In this document: positions 39,596 to 52,030 of the stretch, in pieces
Layout: each line of letters opens with the position of its first letter
How positions within the stretch are numbered: position 1 is the stretch's first letter
The notes under the pieces: model-generated
The model's input: only the letters and a program-made list of their open reading frames with translations
Databases searched by the model: none
What the model was told of the DNA's origin: nothing
Assembly: GCA_029224185.1 (NCBI GenBank)
Contig: CM055197.1
Location: 22,299,650-22,363,649 of the forward strand
DNA length: 64,000 bases
Origin: Karalla daura
Lineage: Eukaryota; Chordata; Actinopteri; Chaetodontiformes; Leiognathidae
Reading direction: 5' to 3'
Program-made: the position numbers and the translations under genes

Positions 39596-40856
39596 CTGAT
39601 GTTTCCTGGACCATCCTCAGTAATATATTCTATCTGTGGCCTGTACGATCATATCAAGAGGTCAGAGGGATGAGAGGCAGATGCCATGCGATCCTGGCAG
39701 CCACAAAGATGAAGAACCCTCGCTGCTGTCACAGCTAAGTGCTGCTGCAAAAAGAGGCCTGAGAGAGACACTGGGGAGCGAGAGCAGCATTCAACTGAAT
39801 CATCAGGGCCATCAATGTAATGAGAGCCGATCGGTCTGGAGCAAAGAAAAAAAGAGGAGAGGGATGAGGGAGAAGGGGAAAGAAGGAGTGGGAGGTAATG
39901 GGTAAAGAGGAGACAGTCAGAGAGAGGCAGAGAGAGAGGAGATGGAGATGAATTCTGGGACAGAGAGGAAGACGAAATCATAAAGAAGCTAGATATAGAA
40001 CTTTCCATGGGAGCATAAAGACAAGTCGCAAGCAGAGGGACAGTCAGAAAACAGGGGGGCCGTGGCCGAGAAACGGGGAACGATGGGAAGCGATGGAGGA
40101 GAGACTCAGCAAATAAACATTTATTTTTCCACCATGGTGCTTACATGAAAACATCAGAGGCTGAATAACAGAGAGCAGGACAACCGCTGGGCTCTCAAGT
40201 CTCTGGCACTCAAACTGTCAAGAGAAAAACATTACACGGAGGAGAAGATCGCAGAGCAAGCGAAAAGAAAGGCAGATGGCGAGGGCAAATGTAGAAAAAT
40301 GTCTTGTGTATCGCGGCAAGGAACAATTGATATCAGCAAGGACGCCTCTAATTTCAAAATGTTCATGGCAGGGTCCTGATATTTAATTAAACTGCCGTTC
40401 CCATGATTTAGTCCATTAGCTTCTCATTCTCATAACACCATCAACTCTGTCATTTCCACGGCGGTGACAACCTGGGCTATTGTTTGTGATCAGAGGAGCT
40501 GAACTTCCAAGAGGTCATTAGTCATCGCTGGCACTCGTCTCGGCTCCGGAAGAGAAAGTCATAAATTATTTCCCTCGCACATAATCCCGGCGCCGGAGCA
40601 GCGTGTCAATCATCCTGGAGTCACTCCCGACCCCTTCGCGTCAGTTCCGTCACGTCCGGCCCAGCGGATCATCTATCAGCGGGCCATCGTCCGTTTGGAC
40701 GGGCACCCTCTGTTATTACCCTCACGTCTCGGGGGCCCCAGCTGAATTACAATTGCAGAGTCAGAGAAGAGCCAGGAAGCTGAGAGGGGCTGAGCCGGGG
40801 CTAACGAGCTCTGGGGTGGGTAATTAATGCCTCCGTTTCCCCCCTTGGTATTGTCT

Positions 40857-42051
40857 GGGGGGGGGGGGGGGGGAGTCAGCACTGATCAGAGTGGGATCAG
40901 GCCAGGGGAGGTGGGCGATAGGCCGAGGGCACCACGGGGGGGATTAAGACTAAATGCAAAGGGAGGAAAGAGCAGTGGATGGATGGTCGAGAGGTGAAAC
41001 AGAGGGTAAAGAAGAAGCGGGGAGGGGGGGGGGGGGGGCGTTGAAGCTTGGCACAGTGGTTCCTCTTGAGCAGGGTCTTCCGCCGGGGTTGGCCATTCTG
41101 TCAGAAAGCCCGCCACTCTGGCTGACGCATCGAACCAGTAAAACGCACACTGCAACTGTTTTGTACACTTCTATCAGAATAGCCAAGCGGAGGCACCCAG
41201 TGGGAAAGCAGTGTGGAATCCAAGGCTGCGGCTCACGCAGAAGACGCTGCAGAAACAACACTTGTCAAAGATTTATCAAATTGACAGCCTCTAAATCCCA
41301 TCATTCCCAGAAAGGCGATGAATGAGATTAGGGAAGCAAATTATCTCATAGCAGTCCGCTGTGCAAGGTCAGTGAAAAGGGGAAGGAAAAACACAACACC
41401 CCTTACGAATGTACCCCCATAAGCAGAGCTTAACGGCCAACAGAGCTGCAGAAAATCGGAGAAAAAGCCAACTGATACTGTGAAACCACAGAATACGCAA
41501 TTCACTTTCCCCCCACCCCAGGGACTTAGTCGCCACGTGTTAAGGGAGGTGGTGCAATATCAGAAAAAGCCGGGGGCCACATGGGAGTAAGTGGAGTGAC
41601 CGTGGCAGCAGCCATCGCTCTTGCTGCCACGTCTTTAGCTGTAGTCTCCCTGACCCCGGCCCCCTTTGCCTGGGAGGCAGAGCCCGCCTCCGCTGACGAT
41701 AAAACAAACCGACAGCCCCCATTTATACAGTCAGGTGTCATGACGGGGGATAAACAGCCGGCTGCTCCGGGCCTCCGGAGGCTAACTCCGCTCCTAATGG
41801 CGGGGGCTATCATCGTCCTCGTCCTCACCGCCGCCCTCCTCCTCCTCCTTCTCCTCCTCATCCTCATCATCATCATCATCATCATCAGCGGGAGCATCGG
41901 AGGCGGCGGCGAGCCGAGGCCCCCTCAGAGCCTGCAAGAGGACCGACTCCCACCGAGCACGAGTCAAGGGGCGCGCGCCCTGCCCGCCCCGTATTCATTC
42001 GTGTCACCGAATTAATCGAGTCGCGGGAAGGAGGGAGGGGGGGGGGGGGGG
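40857..42051 (+). repeat. three poly-G tracts (17, 15, 15)
   Basis: G17 at 40857-40873, G15 at 41024-41038 and G15 at 42037-42051, all on the plus strand, with further GGGGT steps at 42105-42135. Confidence 0.93.
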
Positions 42052-43096
42052 AAAGAAAAGAGAAAGCAATTGGCAAAAACATTGCCGTGTAGGATGGGGG
42101 AGCAGGGTGGGGGTGGGGGTGGGGGTTGGGGAGGGGTGCGAAGAAGAGAGGGGGAGAAAAAGAACAGTCTGGAGCGGAGCGAGGCGGGCGGCGGGAACGA
42201 GGAGAGTGTGGCTGTCATGGCGAGGGATGAAAAACAGCACCTCTCACACGAGGCGAGGCGGCGGCTGCCTCTCGCGCCCGGCTCGAGCCGGGGAGGGGAG
42301 GGGAGGGGATGCGCGGGGAGCGCGGACGCAATTATCTCCACGCCAGCTCTGTTGTTTGTCAGAGCCGGCACGCAGTTAAGGACTCGGGCGTACTGATTAT
42401 GTGACACCCGGAGAGCCCTCGGGGGCTGGACGAGAGGCGGCCGGCGGGGAGTCATTACCCGAGCCAAATAGACTTCTCATTCATTTCGCCGTCGGGGCAA
42501 AGCATCAACGGGGATAAACAACGGCTGACGGACGCTCGATCACCGAAGGCGCGGGACCCGGCGCCGGGTGTCGTTTTGTTTGTTTTTTTTCTCCCTTCGC
42601 AAGATCCAATTTACAAAGTCCTCGCGTCGAATGACGGGAAGTAACAACTTGCGCGAGGGGTGGGGGGGAGTCCGGAAAAGGTTGTCGGGGCGCCCTCAGG
42701 ACCGCGTTCAGATATGATCTGGTGTCTGGGAATGGAATCGCACCTGACAGATGGCATAATGTGGGCACAGGGGTTATTTTCTGACAGCGTGAAAACCATG
42801 GAGCTGGCATCTTCGGCTACCACCAGCTGGTCCTCTTCGTAGCGTTGCGCGTATGTCAGGAGGGGGAGAAAAACAGAGTCGTTTTCTTCATTTTGTCATG
42901 CTGCCGCCGAGTGTCACCATCTTGCCCCCCCCCCACGATTGTAAAGCTTTGTGAAAGTGTCCTGAAAGCCGGGAGCTACTTAATGGCATCTATTCCGAAA
43001 ATACCTGTTGACAACCTGCAATCTCCGCGCCAGACACAGACAACTGTCCACGCTGACAGCACGGCGTCTGCAGTCTGCCGGGCTGATGCCAAGGTC

Positions 43097-43135
43097 ACAC
43101 ACACTGGCACACACACACACACACACACACACACT
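43097..43135 (+). repeat. CA microsatellite
   Basis: A CA array interrupted once by TGG. Confidence 0.95.
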
Positions 43136-43760
43136 AGAGATGGGTGGATCCAAACACAGACCACCAGGTGAGAAGTGTTGCTTCTATACTTGAAGCGATC
43201 CATCAAAATTGTAGACACTTTAAACAAATTTAAGAGATCAAGCGTCTTCTGGGGTGTAGATGGCAGAGATGCAAAAACATGACATCTGCTCGAATGTCCA
43301 CTTGAGGCTGGATCGACAAGTGTGAAAATGGCAGTTTTTCAACAGACATGAGTAGTTTGAGGTTCAGCAATCAATCTCTCTGTTCAGGCCAACTTTGGGA
43401 GGCTGAATCTGTTTATAGAACTCACACACCTTCCTTCCCCATTCTTTATTATGATCATGTAAATAAGATGATGCAGGTTTTCAGAAAGGTGTACATGACA
43501 TAACAGCTTAGAGGTTTTCGGTACTCAGCGGATCTCCATTATGTTGCGTATTCACATATTAACCGGTAGAATTAGCAACTGTGGAAATACAATTGATGCA
43601 TCAGGTTCTTCACGGCGAAGGCTTGGAACATTACCTCTTCCCAGCCAGCTTTGTGAAGTAGCGCCCTGGAGTCACATGCTCTCCTATCAATCCTGAACCT
43701 AGTCCTCCTCGTCAGCCAGCACTCTATCACATCCCAAACCATATATCAGGTCAGGTCACC

Positions 43761-44086
43761 GCAGAGAGCAGGCGATCCGCTGCAGAGCAGGTGATCCGCT
43801 GCAGAGAGCAGGCGACCCGCTGCAGAGCAGGCGATCCGCTGCAGAGAGCAGGCGACCCGCTGCAGAGAGCAGGCGACCCGCTGCAGAGAGCAGGCGACCC
43901 GCTGCAGAGCAAGCGATCCGCTGCAGAGAGCAGGCGACCCGCTGCAGAGAGCAGGCGACCCGCTGCAGAGCAGGCGACCCGCTGCAGAGAGCAGGCGACC
44001 CGCTGCAGAGCAGGTGATCCGCTGCAGAGAGCAGGTGACCCGCTGCAGAGAGCAGGCGACCCGCTGCAGAGAGCAGGCGACCCGCT
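43761..44086. repeat. minisatellite, 16 units of 21 or 19 bp
   Basis: Units begin GCAGAG and end CCGCT. Eleven are 21 bp (with GAGAGC) and five are 19 bp (with GAGC). Order by length: 21,19,21,19,21,21,21,19,21,21,19,21,19,21,21,21. Each junction makes a CTGCAG. Because the unit lacks stops in several frames, both strands show long but meaningless open frames. Confidence 0.97.
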
Positions 44087-45590
44087 GCGGCATCGCTCCT
44101 GGTTAAGGTGCTCCTACAGCTGGGTCGGTCCAGATCATTGTGAATGTCCATAGCTACTTACTGAGCACAGAGCGGTTGGCCTGGGATTTCTTATTCGGAC
44201 CTGAAGCAAACTCATGGAGACAAGTAATCAAATCCTATCTCGCATCACATCCGATGCGCGCCGCATCTGTCATCCAGTCTCCCAAACTACTCCCACATTG
44301 CACTGATTGACAGATGACTCATCCATTTTAAAACGGTAGAAACGTGAAAAAGAAGGCAGGACTCACGGCATCGTCCCGCACTTTCAGATTATCTATTAAA
44401 GAAAAAAAAAAAAAAAAACAAAAACACCTTTAACCCCTTCAACTTCCGGAGTGCCAACCATCCCCCAAGGACGCTCTGCAGAGTCGTTCCGTCAGCCCCG
44501 GCTCCTATGGACGGCGCACCCGCCATCACCTCATTGAGCAGGAGCGGCTCATTTCCATTTACCCAAACCCCGCCCCCCCCCCACCCAATCCCCCTTCCAT
44601 CTGCCAGCCGGTCACCTGTGAAACTAGTTTTTAACCACGAGCTCGCTTCAGATGTCTACCCTCACCCCCCCCACACTTTTTACCAGTGTTTATCCCTGGC
44701 AGTAAAAGCCGCCGGCTCAGGTCGTTACGTTGTAAAACACCGTGGCAGGCCGGCACACAACACCGCACACGGCGGAGGCAAAGTGTGTCGGGGAGGAATT
44801 ACCGAATAAATTTCCCCCTTCCAATTAAAAAGGGACGCGTTTGTGCCACGCGAGCGGAGGAAGGGAACACTGTCAATGAGGGGAAAAGAAAACACACCGT
44901 TACAACTCAGGAGGCACAATTACCGGAGCTCGCGCTTTGCAATTAAAAACGTGCCGTTAAGACAGAGCGGCTCCCCGCTAATGAACACCCAACGTATAGA
45001 CGAGACGGAACCGGCTTCCCGGCGCACCTCGGGATCCCAACAGCTGGGGGAACAGACGACCGAAGAGTAAACACAGGCGCTGGCAACACGGCTGCGTCAG
45101 AGGGGAGGGGAGAGGAGGGGCGGCGTGTATGCACGTTCTCGGGCGTTCATTTCGCACGACCGCCCCGCCTCCTCCAGACCCGGGAGTTCAAATGAGCGCC
45201 GGGCGCGCGAGAACAAAGGCAACACAGTTTGGAAAAAACGAACATCACAGGTTTTATTGAGAAAGACGGGAGTTTTCCAGGGTACGATCCAAATGAAATG
45301 TATGTAGGGCAGGCGCCACACTGCTCCCACACTGTATTATGAGAGCCTGCTTGAGTCATCACCCCCCCCCCCTGCTGCAGCAATCCCCTCGAATCGCACT
45401 CGGAACAGGGCGAGCACGGCTCGCAGGCATCGTTAAAAATGTTAAATATCTAAAGCTTGACGCATGGGTCAGAGAAGCATAGCGAGTGGAGATCGATTAG
45501 AGTCCTTTTTTTTTATTAGTGTGTCAACGCTAGGGCCATTTTGACGACGGCTTTACCACTGGATACTAGGATTAACAGGTCAGCTCCCCT
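44087..45590. other. psmb5 downstream flank
   Basis: Contains a poly-A tract (about 44402-44418). A GC-rich unique block at 44800-45000 has four CAATTA/CTAATG homeodomain-type cores. The psmb5 polyadenylation signals follow. No coding exon was recognised. Confidence 0.5.
45512..45517 (-). terminator. psmb5 polyadenylation signal (AATAAA)
   Basis: The plus strand reads TTTATT, which is AATAAA on the gene strand, about 95 nt past the psmb5 stop. A second AATAAA lies near 45252-45258. Which one is used cannot be told from sequence alone. Confidence 0.55.
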
Positions 45591-45611
45591 ACTCCACCCC
45601 CCCCCCCCCGA

Positions 45612-46473
45612 CTACGCCTGGCCCTTGTACTGCTGGTGCAGCTGCAGCACGTCGTCCTGGGAGATCCGGGTCCAGCCCTGGCTGTGGACGTGGTACAGGT
45701 TGACCTGGCCTCCGCTGTAGGCGTCCCGGTACGTGGCCTGGTAGATGGCGCGGCGGCCCAGGTCGCAGGCCTCCTCCACCGACAGCTCCTGCCGCAGGCC
45801 GCTGTCCATCACGCCGTAGGCGTACATGGAGCCCGAGCCCACGGCGAACAGGTCGCCGCACACGCGGTTCCCCTCCGAGTCCACGTAGTAGAGCCCTGAG
45901 GAGCACAGACGACAGGCGGGTCAGGAGGCGCGGCGCAGCTCGGACGGCGCACGTCCCAAACACACACACACACACACACACACACGCATACACGGCGTGT
46001 CCTCCAGAGAGAGAGTACGAGCAGCTGCGAGCTCTCCGAGAGGAGCGAGGCGGGCCGATATGAACAGCTGCATCCTCTTCAAGTAAAAGGAAGCCGGCCG
46101 TGGAACCTGCTGACGAGGCACGGGCCACATCGCCGTCTGCCCAGGGGCCCACCCCACCCCCCCCCCGCTCCGGGCCCATCGATCCCCGGCAAACTAAAGC
46201 TAAAAATTAACTATCGACCTGCCGGTGCCTGCACCTCGCCCCCTTACGGAGACAAAAACAACTCGCGCGCACGTCCCCGCACATTTCTATTCTGCGCGCG
46301 CACACGCACGCACACACATTTCCACAGTTCTCATGACACACGAGAGCAGCAGCAGCAGCTCGCCCCCACGCCGAGCGCTCCACGTGATCCCGCACCGCTC
46401 CGGTGAACCTGCGAGGGACAGTTTGCTCCACACCATGCTTCACACACGCCAGACATTTGCTTCCACGGCGTGT

Positions 46474-46511
<38 letters not shown>

Positions 46512-49500
46512 GGCTGGGTCCCGATCTCAAGAGTGACGTGGAAGGGGCTGACGAGCAGCAGGCTGTGAGCTCGCTCACCCGCCCGCCCACGAGCCCGCCC
46601 GCACATGGTGAGAAGGACTGGGAAAAGGCAAGTTTTTTTTCCCAAGCCCCCTCGCGAAGCCCGACCCGCGAAAACGACAACGACGAGGCGCGCGTGCATA
46701 CCAACTGGCCCAATGCCCGCCGCCGTTGCTCATCTGGAGCGTTACAGAAGACACTCGAGATCGAAGCCCCGAGATCGCACGCCCGCCGTTCCCGGGCTGA
46801 ACCGGTGACAGTCCATTAGCGACGGAGAGCCACTTGTTTTCCCCGAAAGAAAAAAGGGCCTCGCCGTGGCTTTCGACTGGCAAATTGCAGCTTCCTCAGC
46901 CTGTCCTTAGCTTGCCATGATAATCATGCAGCGGCTGCCTACATACGAGGGAGGGGGGGGGGGGGGGGGGGGGGGGGTAATTTGCCGTTTTGAGATGTGC
47001 CTGCTCCTCTTGAAGACTGTAAGGGACTCGTTTAAAAACATAATAGGCGGGCAGAGGGAGTCGTAAAAGCGGCCTCTCATGTTGTGTAGCACGGCTGTCG
47101 GAGGTGGCTGAGGGCTCTTTAGAGGGCCCAAGCATGGAAGCGGAGCGCCGCCACCATCCCATCCCATCCCATCCTATTCCTTTCCTCTCCTCACACACCT
47201 GGGGTCTTTGTGGAGCTCAATGCACCTGGGGCGCGGGTGACGCACGAGGTGCGGGCGGGTTCTCGGGCGGCACATAGAGAGAGAGGGGGGGGGGGGGGGT
47301 TGAATCACAGCAGGAAAGCAGGGCACGCCGCCCGGACGCCGGGCCTCCATCCACTCCATCCATCCATCCATCCATCCATCCATCCACCCATCACCTGACA
47401 GCTGCTTAAGGAGCCGTTTTTACACAGCCGACGGCTCCTGGGGGCCAGGTGAGGCACGTGCGGTAATGGATGGGTGGCCGGCATCAAGAGGGTCAGCGTC
47501 TGTCCGTCATGTGCTCTCCTCTTACCAGAATGCACCACTGGTGGGGGGGGGGGGGGGGGGTTTGGGCAGCAGTTGGGCAGCAGTTGGAACAGAGAGCGGG
47601 GGGGTGTTACATCACTCTCCGGGGACCGGCTGTAAAGCTGACTGCCACATGGGTCTTCTCCCGACACGGTTCCCCCCACCCCCCCCCCCACCCTCTGCCA
47701 TTCGTTTCGCCATCTTGTTTGATGGCGCGGCGCCTCGCCGCGGCGGTGCACAGGAGGCCAGCTCACCTCGTCAATGAACACGACACTGAGGACCACGTGG
47801 CGCCGCGTTTGACAAGCTCCTCGGCGTCGCTTTGATTTGATCCATCGCGCGCGCGGCCCAGGACGGTCCATCAGGGAAATAAGTGCTCTTGACGTGACTG
47901 GAGCCGGATAATGAGCTTCCCGCCTAATCGCAATTGATTTCATTTACATGACATTTACCTCTCCATTCAATCACTGGCATTGTGGGGGCCGGGTCCAAGC
48001 TCCCACACCTATTGAACTTATACCGGGATCATTACCCCCCCGCCCCCCCTCCCATTGATTGCTGGGGATTTAACACGTTGTCATTTAGCTTTGTTGGCAT
48101 ACTAGTGCACCGGTCATTGTTCATACTGCTCCGCGGCGAGTCCCGGACAAAGCCGGCATCGATCTCAAGGGGGTGTACGGGCATTATACATACAACCCAA
48201 TTGTCAGCGGCTGAGACCCGGCGTCCATCATCCCAGCGTGCTCCCGCTGGCCCGCAGCCTGCGCCTCATCGATTTCCCATTACCGTGTCACCGCGGTGGC
48301 CTCTTTAAGCACACCTTGCCTGATGTACGACCTCGCGCTGAGCCGCGGCCAAAAAGTCCAGGCCCGCGAGAGGAGAGGGCCAGGCCGCGAGAGGGGCTGC
48401 GGTGCCATCTGGTGGACAACAACCTCAACTACAACCCCAGGGTGACGCGGGTGAGACCCGGATGTGGGGAAACTCAACTACTGCGCGGGGGCCAAGACTG
48501 CGTCGATCACTGGCCAATGGGACAAAATAAATGAGCACACTAAACAAGAGAGCAGCCAAGTGTATAGTGTGGAAAGACGTCTGACGGTGCACCGTCGTCC
48601 ATCGCTTACCTGGGCCCCTCTTGTCCCAGCCACACACCATGGTGCCCATGCTGAGCCCCATGCCCTTGTACTGGTACACCATGTTGGCCAGCAGCTTGGA
48701 GGCGGCCGCCACGGAGATGCGCTCCTTGTTGCGCAGCTCGTAGATGCGGCACTGGCGGGCCAGCAGGCGCTCCCAGAAGCTGCAGTCGGCGGCGCCCCCG
48801 GCCATGGTGCCCAGCAGGTAGGGGTTGATCTCGATCACCTTTTTCACCGTCTGCGAGGCGATGTAGGAGCCCGCCGTGGCCCGGGAGTCCACCGCCACGA
48901 TGACGCCATGCTGGAACTGAGGCGAAACAGACAAACGGACGCCTCTGTAAATGCCGGGTGGCTTCCAACGTTGCCTTTGATAGAGCAAAGCCCCGGGGGA
49001 TCCACCTGAGGGTTAATTAGCCATTAGACACAAACAGGCTGCTGCTTTTCAACCATCACAGAGGCAGTACATGATTCAACTCAGCTAGGGAGCCGCAGGA
49101 TGAAGAGGAAAAGACTGTTGCTTTCCAGCCCAACCTATCAACTGCTGAAATGACTAACTCTACCGCCACGTAGCGCTCTGGAGAAGACAACGGATTCGGT
49201 CAGGCAGAGGGGTGATGTCTGGCGGGGAGGTTTTCATTGACCGTGGATTAGGGGATAGAGTTGCAATCGTTTTATCTTCTCTTTTTATCAGGAAATCCCC
49301 TGAAGAGACTCAAACCAACGGCAGGGTTGGGCTCCAGTACACCGCTCTGCTGCTTTGATACAGTGAGGGGGGGGGGATCCAGTGGCTGCTTTCACTGTAA
49401 TGAAAAGATGTCCGATAGTTTTGATCTCTTATCGGTTTTTAATAGTCTCTGGACAACAATGGGGTTCTATGACACATGGGCCAAAGTAGGAAAGTGAGTG

Positions 49501-51183
49501 AGTGCTCGACTTGGACCATTTGCAGGACCGCGATACGGTGCCAAAAATAAAGTGTGAAGTTATGGTCGCTGGCAGGACGGGTAAGCACATACGTCTGGTT
49601 TCTTTGGCTTCCCCGCCATATTGCTTTCCCTTTCCATCAGCTCTGCCTCTTGCTAGGAGACCGTCTGATCTCGCCCTGCCCCTCCCTCCTTGTTGCAAGG
49701 TAAAAACACATCATCCTCTGGGCACCAGCACGGGGATGTCGCCAGCCGACCCGCAATACAAAACAACTAATTGCGAAAAGCCGTGAGAAGTTACAAGAGC
49801 CGATCGGCTTAATACGCACTGCAAGGTTAAAATGCACCTGGAATCGCCCATACTAAGCCTAATTTAACCTGGAAAACAGGGCTGCCTAAACTTTTTCAAA
49901 ACAAAAGAACTTTGTTCTTCACCACAGTGACACCCCAGGAGCATCTGGCACATCATAACTTATTTTAAATTTTCCCTTTGCTTCAGTTACAACTAATCAG
50001 CTCTTTAAAGAATGTTTGCGTTTGGAAACGCTTTTCCCGAATGTCAACATACAATTAGCTCATCAAATGCAGAAAATTCAGTTGTTTTTATTGATCGGGG
50101 CAAAATCAACTCACATTAAGGATAATCAAAACAATGGATGCAAAACAAATCTATCCAGAGTAAACTCAACCAATCATATGGGATCAACATCAAGTTTAAC
50201 TTGTGAAAACCTTACATATTTGTCACGTGATTAACATGATGCAAAAACTACAGCATTAGACTGATGCACCTGCACTGTGACTTATGCTTATGGACATGTT
50301 TTGCTACCCCTACAACACTTGGACTTTTTTCCTTCCAATTCATAGTGTAGTAAACGGGTACGATGAGTTCCCGGAGGGAACCTCCCAAAAGAAAGTTTCT
50401 GTCCATCTACTCGTGTCCTGAGTGGGTGCTAGGGAGACGGGACATAGCACCTGGGGTAGTGGAGACCTAACCTCCTACAATCCACAGAAAAAGCATACGC
50501 TCTGATTTTGTTGATGAAGCTGATGCCTACGTTGTAGGTATACAATGCAATAGCTTATGGTTAGCCCTTAAGGATTTTTAACCTACAGCCAGGGTGAAAC
50601 GTTTTTACCCATTGTACTAATCAAGTGTTTCCACATATAACAAACCCCGATGACGGGCAGGTGGGGCCGCTGATACCTGCCCGCAGCTGTCACACAGGTG
50701 ACTAACGTGTGTGTACCGACGTGTGTTTAAAGGCAGCTGTGTCTGCTTCCATCCCACAGGATTATTGTTATTGGCGTAGCCGCAATGAGAAAGCGCTTTG
50801 TAGCCGCGCTAGCATGCTAACGTCTGGACAATTGCTCCTATCGACTCCACAGCCTGTTCGCAGAATGGGAGCTTTATCAAAGGCCTGCTGGACCATGAAT
50901 GCAAGAATGTATGTGTCAGTATGGCCCGGCAGCCGCGGACGGCGGCCGCCTTACTCACTTTGAAGGCTAAGGTGGTGGTCCCGTGGAGGAACTCTATCTT
51001 CCTCTCCACACCGTCCTCCTCCCCGGCGCACAGGGCGTTCTTCACATCGAAACTGAGCCCGTCTCCCGGCGTGGCGTCAAAGCCCATGCCGCCCTGGGAG
51101 CGCCCGCACCCATGGGCGAAAGGCTGGCAGTTGTCGAAAGAAAAATCCGCACAATCACCGCTCAACACACTAGCAAGAGCCAT
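45612..51183 (-). CDS. psmb5: psmb5: proteasome 20S subunit beta type-5 (3 exons)
   Basis: Encodes the constitutive beta5 subunit, the chymotrypsin-like active site of the 20S core. Coding exons on the minus strand are 51183-50959, 48916-48610 and 45895-45612; all junctions are GT-AG and the frame stays open for 271 codons (human is 263). Exon 1 carries the propeptide and the autocleavage site HG|TTTLAF, so mature Thr1 is residue 69. Asp17 (residue 85) and Lys33 (residue 101) are in place. Exon 2 carries the S1-pocket Met45 (residue 113) and the GTMAGGAADC stretch. Exon 3 has the GSGS and RDAYSGG motifs. The start is the only in-frame ATG before the conserved MALASVL opening. The 5' flank (51184-51300) is GC-rich with no TATA box and has an ETS-like CGGAAG at 51211-51218. 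Exons 2 and 3 end nearly every codon in G or C. It lies in tandem with psmb11. Splicing is inferred from homology remembered from the family. Confidence 0.97.
45896..48609 (-). other. psmb5 intron 2 (2.7 kb)
   Basis: The intron has a GTAAGC donor and a CTCAG acceptor. It contains two CA tracts (45961-45985 and 46475-46506), poly-G tracts at 46953-46977 (25), 47285-47299 (15) and 47543-47560 (18), an ATCC tract near 47345-47390, and an AT-core unique block at 47880-47990. I see no exon of another gene inside it. Confidence 0.8.
48402..48415 (-). promoter_or_regulatory. candidate CTCF site in psmb5 intron 2
   Basis: The minus strand reads CCACCAGATGGCAC, a close fit to the vertebrate CTCF core (CCACCAG followed by an R-K-GGC type tail). 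It lies about 190 bp 3' of psmb5 exon 2, in a CpG-rich stretch. This is a motif match only; binding is not shown. Confidence 0.4.
48917..50958 (-). other. psmb5 intron 1 (2.0 kb)
   Basis: The intron has a GTGAGT donor and a polypyrimidine-CAG acceptor, and splits the gene seven codons after mature Thr1. The interior is ordinary unique-looking sequence, AT-rich at 49850-50640. I see no recognised repeat or second gene. Confidence 0.8.
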
Positions 51184-51489
51184 CTTTGAGGCTGTCTGGT
51201 GAGTGTGCAGCTTCCGCCGGGTGCTTATTGACTGAATCGTGGCGGTGACGGCTCGCAGCGCCCCCCCCTGTGGTGGAGGACCGGGACTGCAGCGCCACAG
51301 GGAGAAGGCTTTCCCCACTGACACAAATTCGAAAACCATGTTTCAATGCTAAACGTATTACAGTTTAGTAGGCTACTATTCTGAAAAAAACGGATTAAAA
51401 GTAATGGCTGTTTTTTTGATATCAGTAGAGAGGGAGCAAAAGTCCCCTGAGCAGCTATGGGATCCCAGTGGAGAAGGGCAGCAGTTCCG

Positions 51490-51963
51490 GGTACCTCTGA
51501 GTTCATATCTTTGAGAATGTGACATGGATTACCCACACCTCCACCCTGGTAGGAAAAGCCAGGCAGTATCTGTACCACCTCAGGGGGCTGAGGTGATTCA
51601 GCACCTCCTCGGTGCTGCAGAAGGCTTTCGCCACTTAAGCCTGACCTCGTAGGGTTGCAGCTGCTCTCTCGACCCCGTTTTACACACGCAATCCCAAAGC
51701 CCACCATTCATTCCAATCCATACATTTGAACTTTTATATATTCTTATGACTTTACTTTGTATATGTTTCATACCCCCTTAGTTGATCATTTATACGATAA
51801 CAATTGATAATAATGCATGCAGATGACAGCTGATTAAAATATATGTAGCTCCCCTCATCTTAGAAACAATATTTATGCATACTTTTATATTCTTGCTTTA
51901 TTTCCATTCTTTCTTTGCAGTTTGTTGCTTGTGATAAATACAAATCTTGAATCTTGTGATTCT
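51490..51963 (+). mobile_element. LINE (L2/Rex-type) 3' fragment between psmb5 and psmb11
   Basis: Reading the plus strand, 51510-51600 translates to peptides such as HTSTLVGKARQYLYHLRGLR, resembling the block after the reverse-transcriptase fingers in fish L2-like LINEs (T-x-LVxKAxQRLYxLRxLR). The end, around 51935-51963, has the AAATCTTGAATCTTG repeat typical of such LINE 3' tails. The open frame is broken. It sits on the strand opposite both flanking genes and fills most of their intergenic space. Clade assignment is from memory. Confidence 0.6.
51897..51902 (-). terminator. psmb11 candidate polyadenylation signal
   Basis: TTTATT on the plus strand gives AATAAA on the gene strand, about 130 nt past the psmb11 stop. 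It lies inside the 3' part of the antisense LINE fragment, so the psmb11 3' UTR may have adopted a signal from it. Confidence 0.4.
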
Positions 51964-52030
51964 AATGAATTCCAGTTTTGCTTCACCAAAAAGCATCTAA
52001 TTTGGATAGTCTTTTTCTTTCTTCCACCAT

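Larger units (their letters stand above)
31660..43740. other. non-coding stretch with candidate conserved blocks
   Basis: Unique sequence, CpG-rich at 33700-35600 and 41900-42600. The block 40310-40520 (with TTAATTAAAC and low repeat content) looks like a conserved non-coding element. Frames over the GGA/CTC trinucleotide tracts (32590-32660, 41815-41890) are repeat artefacts. No exon was recognised. Confidence 0.5.

Noticed and set aside
43746..44153. Long open frames on both strands (115-131 codons, repeats of Leu-Gln-Arg or Arg-Glu-Gln)
   Set aside because: They arise from the stop-free minisatellite unit; mixed 19/21-bp units would shift any frame.
45636..45899. Plus-strand frame antisense to psmb5 exon 3
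   Set aside because: A shadow of the GC3-rich psmb5 coding sequence on the other strand.
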